From Nocardioides sp. (GTDB lineage Bacteria; Actinomycetota; Actinomycetes; Propionibacteriales; Nocardioidaceae): DNA of 64,000 bases. The notes below the pieces were generated by a model. It was given only the letters and a program-made list of their open reading frames with translations. It did not search any database and was not told the origin of the DNA. The stretch is taken from NCBI RefSeq assembly GCF_030150155.1, contig NZ_JASLGR010000060.1, positions 1 through 64,000 on the forward strand, in the 5' to 3' direction. A program made the position numbers and the translations under genes. This document shows, piece by piece, positions 58,942 to 64,000 of the stretch (its first letter is position 1; the number at the start of each line of letters is the position of its first letter).

Positions 58942-59596
58942 TCCAGGAGTACTCGTGCTCGGGGCGGCCCGTGGCGCCGTACCGTAGTCGGAGCCGGACC
59001 CGTCCCGCACGCGCCAGGTCGGCGAGGTAGCGCTGGGCCGTGGCACGGGAGACGCCCACCGCGTCGGCCACCGCGATCGCGGTCAGCGGCCCGCCCGCGG
59101 CGCGCAGTGCCTCCGCGATCAGGTCCGCGGTCGCGGCCGAGCGCCCCTTGGGCAGCGCGGCACCGGGCCGATCCCCCTCGCGCAGCACCGCCAGCGCCCG
59201 GTCGATCGCGGCCTGGTCGAGGTCGCCCTCGACGTTGAGCTGGCTCCAGGCCCGACCGAAGGCGACGATCCGACCCGCCAGCTCGGCGGCCGAGAACGGC
59301 TTGGTCACCACGGTCAGTGCCCCGGCCGCGACAGCACTGCGGATCGTGGGAGCGTCGCTGGCGGCGGTGATCATCATCACCGCGCCGCCGAGCTCGCCGA
59401 TCAGCTCGTGGCCGCGCCGGTCGGGCAGGTACTCGTCGAGCAGGATCAGGTCCGGCTCGTGCTGGGCCGCGAGAGTCAGCGCCTCGGCGGCCTGGTGGGC
59501 CAGCCCGATCACCTCGAAGCCGGGCAGCTGACTGACGATCCCGGCATGGAGCTGGGCGACGCGGAAGTCGTCGTCGACCACCAGCACCCTGATCAT
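58937..59596 (-). CDS. CitB/DcuR-type response regulator
   Basis: A 219-residue regulator. The receiver domain has acidic residues at VVDDD (8-10), phospho-acceptor D54 in LILLDEYLPD and K99 in TVVTKPFSA. The C-terminal DNA-binding domain, about residues 155-215 (TAIAVADAVGVSRATAQRYLADLARAGRVRL), is the winged helix-turn-helix of the CitB/DcuR/DctR group. It overlaps the kinase gene by four bases. The target is probably the divergent ABC operon at 61412; a dyad at 61372-61393 stands in its promoter. Confidence 0.9.
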   Translation of the reverse strand: MIRVLVVDDDFRVAQLHAGIVSQLPGFEVIGLAHQAAEALTLAAQHEPDLILLDEYLPDRRGHELIGELGGAVMMITAASDAPTIRSAVAAGALTVVTKPFSAAELAGRIVAFGRAWSQLNVEGDLDQAAIDRALAVLREGDRPGAALPKGRSAATADLIAEALRAAGGPLTAIAVADAVGVSRATAQRYLADLARAGRVRLRLRYGATGRPEHEYSWS

Positions 59597-61290
59597 CGCT
59601 GCACCTGCGGCATCGCACGGTCCCCTTCCACACTGAGCACGCCCGCCATCCGGGCCTCGAAGACGGCGCCGCCGTCGACCCCGCCGGGATCGACCAGGGT
59701 GATGTCGCCCTGGTGGGAGCGGGCGGTGTGACGGGCCAGGGCCAGCCCGATGCCGTGGTCGGCCGCCGCAACGGCCGTGGTGGTGAAGCCGTGGGCGAAG
59801 ATCCGCTCGGCCACCTCCGGACTGATCCCGTCACCGGAGTCGGCCACCTGCATCACCAGGTCGGCCCCGTCGGAGACCAGGGTGGTCTCGACCTTCGCCG
59901 GCCGGCGGGCACCGCGCGCCGCGGCGACGGTGGCATTGTCGAGCAGGTTGGCCAGCACGGTGACGACGTCCAGCGGGGCGAGCAGCGTGCCGTCGACGTA
60001 CGACGTCGGCGAGACCTCCAGGGCCACGCCGGCCTCGGAGGCGGCCGCGGCCTTGGCGGCCACGAGGCCTGCCAGATAGGGGTCGTCGATGCCCGCGATC
60101 CAGGTCGACCCGAAGGCCAGCTCGTCGACGTAGGAGGTGGCCTCAGCGACGTGTCCGAGGTGGAGCAGGCCGCCGAGTGCGTGGATCCGGTTGTGGTGCT
60201 CGTGGGCCTGGGCACGCAGCGCGTCGGTGAGGGCGCGGGTCGCCTCCAGCTCGCGGGCGGCCTGGTCGAGGTCGGACCGGTCGCGCAGGATCAGCACCCG
60301 GCCCAGGTCGCGTCCCTCGCGCACGACCTCGACCCGGTAGGCCAGCACCACCCGGTCGTCGAGCACGACGGCGGCGCCGCTGGGGGCGACCGGCCGTTCC
60401 AGCAGGTCGAGCACAGCCGGGGGCAGGTCGGCATCGACGGCCGGGGTGCCTCGGGTCAGCGCGCAGCCGACCAGACGCTCGGCCTCGGCGTTGGCGACGG
60501 TGATCCGGCCACCGCGGTCGACGGCGAGCAGACCGTCGCGGACGCCACCCAGGACGGCGGCGTGCTCACGCACCAGGTCGGCCATCTCGTCAGGCTGGAG
60601 GCCCAGCGTGGTCAGCCGCAGCCGCCGGCCCAGGGTGAACGCCCCGAGCACACCGAGGGCGAGCACGCCCGCGGCGACCAGCCCGAGGGCGACCACCATG
60701 TCCCAGGTCCGCGAGGCCACGGCCGCCATCGAGATGCCGACGCTGACCTCGCCCACGACGGCCCCGTCGGGCGCCCGCAGCGGCACCTTGCCCCGCGCCG
60801 ACATCCCGAGCGTGCCGCGTTCGACGGTGACCACCTCGCGGCCCTGCAACGCCTCCTCGGGGCTGGTGCTGACCGGCTTGCCGATGTTGGCCACGGTCGG
60901 ATGGCTCAGCCGGATCCCGTCGACGTCGGTGACCACGACGTAGAGCGACCCGGTCGCTCGGCGTACCGCCTCCGCAGCCTGCTGCACCGGCCCACGGGCC
61001 AAGGCCGCATTGGAGCCCGCTGTCGGCTCGGCCGCCTCGACCTCGGCGGCCAGGCCGGGCTGCTGGGCCACCGACCGCGCGATCGCCAGGGCGCGCTGCT
61101 CGTACTCGTGGGCCAGGTCGCGGTGCACGATCTCGGCCGCTCCGGCCAGCAGCAGTCCGACCACCACCAGCAGGAGCGCGACCAGGAGTCCGACCCCCTG
61201 CGCGCTCAGGGTCCAGCGCAGCGTGGGGCGCAGCCGCACCGGCCAGCCCCACCGCCCGCTCTGTGACCCAGGTAACACGGTCGTCAGCAT
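59593..61290 (-). CDS. CitA/DcuS-type sensor histidine kinase
   Basis: A 565-residue kinase. TM helices at about 32-52 and 199-221 enclose an extracytoplasmic PDC sensor with the DcuS/CitA hallmark DVDGIRLSHPTVANIGKP (122-139). A cytoplasmic PAS domain (235-340) is followed by the kinase core with AHEHHNRIHALGGLLHLG (phospho-His probably H363), N-box NLLDNATVAA and HATPase motifs GDGISPE and HGIGLALAR. ATG 61290 is chosen because it gives the usual short cytoplasmic N-terminus. This family senses carboxylates such as citrate, fumarate or malate; the ligand here is not known. Confidence 0.9.
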   Translation of the reverse strand: MLTTVLPGSQSGRWGWPVRLRPTLRWTLSAQGVGLLVALLLVVVGLLLAGAAEIVHRDLAHEYEQRALAIARSVAQQPGLAAEVEAAEPTAGSNAALARGPVQQAAEAVRRATGSLYVVVTDVDGIRLSHPTVANIGKPVSTSPEEALQGREVVTVERGTLGMSARGKVPLRAPDGAVVGEVSVGISMAAVASRTWDMVVALGLVAAGVLALGVLGAFTLGRRLRLTTLGLQPDEMADLVREHAAVLGGVRDGLLAVDRGGRITVANAEAERLVGCALTRGTPAVDADLPPAVLDLLERPVAPSGAAVVLDDRVVLAYRVEVVREGRDLGRVLILRDRSDLDQAARELEATRALTDALRAQAHEHHNRIHALGGLLHLGHVAEATSYVDELAFGSTWIAGIDDPYLAGLVAAKAAAASEAGVALEVSPTSYVDGTLLAPLDVVTVLANLLDNATVAAARGARRPAKVETTLVSDGADLVMQVADSGDGISPEVAERIFAHGFTTTAVAAADHGIGLALARHTARSHQGDITLVDPGGVDGGAVFEARMAGVLSVEGDRAMPQVQR

Positions 61291-61371
61291 AGGTGCGCGC
61301 ACCCCCGGAACCGGCGATGAGCAGAATGCGCAGAACGCAACCTGTGTGCTCAACGACGCGATCGCACGCAA

Positions 61372-61404
61372 GGGTGTGGCGCCAGTCACACCCGGCCCTA
61401 GCGT
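61372..61404 (+). promoter_or_regulatory. Promoter with operator dyad of the ABC import operon
   Basis: GGGTGTG (61372-61378) and CACACCC (61387-61393) form a perfect inverted repeat with an 8-base spacer. TAGCGT (61399-61404) follows and stands seven bases before ATG 61412, indicating a leaderless message. The dyad covers the expected -35 position. Confidence 0.58.
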
Positions 61405-61411
61405 CCCGGCC

Positions 61412-62239
61412 ATGAGCCAACACTCCCCCAGCGGAACGCCCCCGGCGATCTCGCTCTCCGATGCCACCAAGACGTTCGCCACCCGTGGCGCGACGCCCTT
61501 CACGGCCATCCGCGACGTCGACCTGACCGTGGCCGCCGGTGAGTTCGTCACCGTGGTCGGACCGACCGGCTGCGGCAAGTCGACCACGCTCTCCCTGATC
61601 TCCGGCCTGGAGCCGGCCACCCAGGGCGACGTCGCGGTGCACGGCACCGCGGTCACCGGCATCCCCGACGGGGTCGGCTACATGTTCCAGGCCGATGCGG
61701 TCCTGCCCTGGAAGACGGTGCTGGACAACGTCGCGATCGGGCTGCGCTACCGCGGCGTCGCCAAGGCCGAGGCCCACGAGCGTGCCCAGGACTGGGTCGG
61801 CCGGGTCGGGCTGTCCGGCTTCGAGGACCGCTACCCGCACCAGCTCTCCGGCGGCATGCGCAAGCGGGTCGCGCTGGCCCAGACCCTGATCACCGAGCCG
61901 TCGGTGCTGCTGATGGACGAGCCCTTCGGCGCCCTCGACGTCCAGACCCGCGAGCTGATGCAGGACGAGCTGCTCCGGCTCTGGTCCGGCTCGGGCGCCG
62001 CGGTCGTCTTCGTCACCCACGACCTGACCGAGGCGATCGCCCTGGCCGACCGGGTCGTCGTCATGACTGCCGGTCCTGCCACGGTCAAGGACATCGTCCC
62101 GGTGACCCTGGACCGCCCCCGCAAGGTCGAGGAGATCCGTCTCACCGACGAGTTCACCGAGCTCTACCGCCGGGTCTGGGACTCGCTGCGCGAAGAGGTC
62201 GAGATCACCCGAGCCCGAGGAGCCCACCGTGTCGCTTGA
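61412..62239 (+). CDS. Tau/Ssu/nitrate-type ABC transporter ATPase
   Basis: A 275-residue ABC ATPase. Walker A GPTGCGKST, Q-loop GYMFQADAVLPWKTVLDNV (the LPW motif is typical of the taurine/sulfonate/nitrate class), signature LSGGMRKRVALAQTL, Walker B LLMDEPFGALD and H-loop FVTHD. The upstream in-frame extension overlaps the kinase gene and is rejected because ATG 61412 fits the -10. It overlaps the permease start by 11 bases. The substrate class, including aromatics, sulfonates or thiamine precursors, is open. Confidence 0.9.
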   Translation: MSQHSPSGTPPAISLSDATKTFATRGATPFTAIRDVDLTVAAGEFVTVVGPTGCGKSTTLSLISGLEPATQGDVAVHGTAVTGIPDGVGYMFQADAVLPWKTVLDNVAIGLRYRGVAKAEAHERAQDWVGRVGLSGFEDRYPHQLSGGMRKRVALAQTLITEPSVLLMDEPFGALDVQTRELMQDELLRLWSGSGAAVVFVTHDLTEAIALADRVVVMTAGPATVKDIVPVTLDRPRKVEEIRLTDEFTELYRRVWDSLREEVEITRARGAHRVA

Positions 62240-63143
62240 CCACTCCACCTCCGTGTCCACCGCCGACGCCGACTCCTCCGGTACGCCGGGCTCGGCCCGC
62301 CCCACCGCCGCCACGCCCCGCCCCGGTCTGTGGGCGCTGCTGCGCGGCAGGTCCGGCTCGCCGTGGCTGATCCACGGTGTCCGCCTCGCCCTGGTCGCGG
62401 TCTGGCTGGGCTCGTGGGAGCTCGCCTGCCGCACCGTGATGGACCCGTTCTACTACTCGATGCCCTCGAAGATCTGGGACAAGCTCGTCACCTGGTTCAC
62501 CGACGGCACCTCCCAGGGCTCGATCTGGGTCAACATCCTCACCACCCTGGAGGAGGCGGCGCTGGGCTTCATCATCGGCACCCTGGCCGGTGTCGTGCTC
62601 GGCGTCCTGCTGGGTCGGGCCCAGTTCCTGGCCGACGTGCTCTCCCCCTTCATCAAGGGCGCCAACGCGATCCCCCGGATCGTGCTCGCCTCGCTGTTCG
62701 TGATCTGGTTCGGCCTGGGCATGACCTCGAAGGTCGCCACCGCGTTCGTGCTGGTCTTCTTCGCGGTCTTCTTCAACGCCTTCCAGGGCGCCCGCGAGGT
62801 CGACAAGACCCTGATCGACAACGCCCGCATCCTCGGCGCCAGCCGCTGGTCGCTGCTGCGCACGATCGTCCTGCCCAGTGCGACCAGCTGGATCCTGGCC
62901 TCGATGCACGTCGCGTTCGGCTTCGCCCTGATCGGCGCGGTGGTGGGTGAGTTCACCGGTGCCGACCGCGGCATGGGCCTGCTGATCGCGCGGGCCCAGG
63001 GCAACTTCGACGCCGCCGGGGTGTACGCCGGCATGGTCGTGATCACCGTCGTCGCCCTGGTCGCGGAGTGGCTGATCACGCAGCTCGAGCGACGCCTGAC
63101 CTCGTGGCGCCCGCCGTCGTCGTCGGGTGCCTCCGCCCTCTAG
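62229..63143 (+). CDS. Tau/Ssu-type ABC transporter permease
   Basis: A 304-residue permease with six helices. The ATPase-contact loop reads KTLIDNARILGASRWSLLRTIVLPSATSWIL, the EAA motif of binding-protein-dependent permeases. Other family features are YYSMPSKIWDKL, AIPRIVLASLFVIWFGLG and GAVVGEFTGADRGMGLLI. GTG 62229 overlaps the ATPase gene. The TAG stop abuts repeat array D, which separates it from the binding-protein gene. Confidence 0.9.
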   Translation: MSLDHSTSVSTADADSSGTPGSARPTAATPRPGLWALLRGRSGSPWLIHGVRLALVAVWLGSWELACRTVMDPFYYSMPSKIWDKLVTWFTDGTSQGSIWVNILTTLEEAALGFIIGTLAGVVLGVLLGRAQFLADVLSPFIKGANAIPRIVLASLFVIWFGLGMTSKVATAFVLVFFAVFFNAFQGAREVDKTLIDNARILGASRWSLLRTIVLPSATSWILASMHVAFGFALIGAVVGEFTGADRGMGLLIARAQGNFDAAGVYAGMVVITVVALVAEWLITQLERRLTSWRPPSSSGASAL

Positions 63144-63209
63144 CCGACTTCCGGGTTCACCACCGCCGACTTCCGGGTTCACCACCGCCGACTTCCGGAC
63201 TCGCCACCT
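63144..63209 (+). repeat. 22-bp tandem repeat array D, three units
   Basis: Two consensus units and one degenerate unit (CCGGACTCGCCACC in the core) start on the base after the permease TAG stop. Orientation is as in arrays A and B. It lies within the operon, between permease and binding-protein genes. Confidence 0.85.
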
Positions 63210-63285
63210 GGCGACGTACCCCCGGTGCTCGGCACCACCGCACTTCCGCAGCACGCCTTTCTCACCGCTACGCCCAAGGAGCGTC

Positions 63286-64000
63286 ATGAACACACGCAGC
63301 CGTACCCACCGCACCGTCCGCGTCACCGCCCTCGTCGGTGCCGCCCTCCTCGCCACCACGTCGCTGGCCGCCTGCGGCCGCGGTGGCGGCGCCGGCGACA
63401 GCAAGGCCGACGGCACCGTCACCATCATGGTCGGCGGGATCGACAAGGTGATCTACCTGCCGGCCAAGCTCACCGAGCAGCTCGGCTACTTCAAGGACGC
63501 CGGGGTCAACGTCAAGCTGATGACCGAGCCGTCCGGTGCCAGCGCCGAGACCCAGCTGGTCGCCAACCAGGTCCAGGGAGTGGTCGGCTTCTACGACCAC
63601 ACCGTCACGATGCAGGCCCAGGGCAAGTGCATCGAGTCCGTCGTCCAGCTGGCGAAGGTCCCCGGCGAGGTCGAGGTGGTCTCCACCAAGGCCGCCGGAT
63701 CCCTGACCGGCCCGGCCGACTTCGCCGGCAAGAAGCTCGGCGTCACCTCGGCCGGCTCCTCGACCGACTACCTGACGCAGTACCTCGCGACGAAGGCCGG
63801 TGTCTCCTCGAAGGACTACACCACCGTCGCCGTCGGTGCCGGCTCCACCTTCACCTCGGCACTGGAGCAGGGCTCGATCGACGCCGGCATGACCACCGAC
63901 CCCACCGTCGCGACCGTGCTCAAGCAGGGCACCGGCAAGATCCTGCTCGACATGCGCACCGTCGAGGGCACCGAGAAGGCCCTCGGCGGGCTCTACCCGG
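63286..64000 (+). CDS. Tau/NMT1-type ABC substrate-binding lipoprotein, 3' truncated
   Basis: The gene opens with ATG 63286 (AAGGAG upstream) and runs off the window end without a stop. A signal peptide with basic n-region ends in the lipobox LAAC. The body is an NMT1/TauA-like binding protein: VYLPAKLTEQLGYFKDAGVNV, GVVGFYDHTVTMQAQGK, KKLGVTSAGSSTDYLTQYL and QGSIDAGMTTDPTVATVL. It completes the ABC importer with the two preceding genes, though array D splits them. The predicted ligand is a small organic molecule; identity is unknown. Confidence 0.9.
   Translation, partial: MNTRSRTHRTVRVTALVGAALLATTSLAACGRGGGAGDSKADGTVTIMVGGIDKVIYLPAKLTEQLGYFKDAGVNVKLMTEPSGASAETQLVANQVQGVVGFYDHTVTMQAQGKCIESVVQLAKVPGEVEVVSTKAAGSLTGPADFAGKKLGVTSAGSSTDYLTQYLATKAGVSSKDYTTVAVGAGSTFTSALEQGSIDAGMTTDPTVATVLKQGTGKILLDMRTVEGTEKALGGLYP

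Noticed and set aside
59593..61662. Longer version of the sensor kinase starting at 61662
   Set aside because: The added 124 residues run through the ABC promoter and into the ATPase gene on the other strand. The kinase N-terminus and first membrane helix follow ATG 61290.
1..64000. tRNA, rRNA, insertion sequence or prophage genes
   Set aside because: No cloverleaf with conserved arms, transposase, integrase or phage structural gene was recognised by reading. A tRNA scan program was not available, so short RNAs could have been missed.

Overview
The window looks like chromosomal DNA of a high-GC Gram-positive actinobacterium, probably Nocardioides-like. GC is very high throughout, GTG starts are frequent, lipoproteins carry actinobacterial lipoboxes, and many genes have a TANNNT -10 hexamer only 6-8 nt before the start codon, as expected for leaderless mRNAs. 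No rRNA, tRNA, insertion sequence or CRISPR array was seen. The placement is inferred from style and gene content, not from a marker gene.

Region 1 (1-9344). After a truncated collagen-like surface protein comes an aromatic catabolic locus. A plus-strand pair encodes a Hod-type cofactor-free dioxygenase for 3-hydroxy-4-oxoquinolines and a KynB-like amide hydrolase, which together should yield anthranilate. The divergent minus-strand operon encodes the 3-hydroxyanthranilate meta-cleavage route (nbaE, G, F, C, D equivalents) and a LysR regulator. The step that should join the two halves, a two-component flavin hydroxylase, is present but both genes are broken.

Region 2 (9376-22421). Mixed housekeeping and regulatory genes: a membrane diguanylate cyclase with an EF-hand-like loop in its sensor domain, prfC, a VOC protein, an MFS pump with an AraC regulator, type III glutamine synthetase behind GlnR-like boxes, a VanZ/RDD protein, arfB, bluB, an SDR and a hemerythrin.

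Region 3 (22434-31051). A five-gene minus-strand unit holds an Ig-type surface protein, a secreted FAD oxidoreductase-like enzyme, a TolB-like propeller, a response regulator of inverted architecture (SARP in front, receiver behind) and its histidine kinase. An amidohydrolase is divergent to it.

Region 4 (31052-41157). A Zur-box-controlled znuACB zinc importer, a DUF308 membrane protein, a small lipoprotein, a chemoreceptor/PAS pair, a LacI regulator, an HNH lipoprotein and a drug exporter fused to a winged-helix tail. A 22-bp tandem repeat occurs in four arrays, always against gene ends (31052, 33820, 35073 and 63144).

Region 5 (41149-52798). An ABC efflux pair with a TetR gene and a promoter buried in a large palindrome; a three-gene SbnA-like / FAD / Y4yA-like PLP decarboxylase cluster; a cbiMNQO cobalt or nickel importer with a perfect palindrome at its promoter; and a MarR regulator divergent to an MFS pump.

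Region 6 (52808-64000). A jetABC (mksFEB) SMC-type operon lies between two strong hairpins, with no jetD nuclease gene beside it. Then come a CitA/DcuS-type two-component system and a divergent tau/ssu-type ABC importer that runs off the window end.
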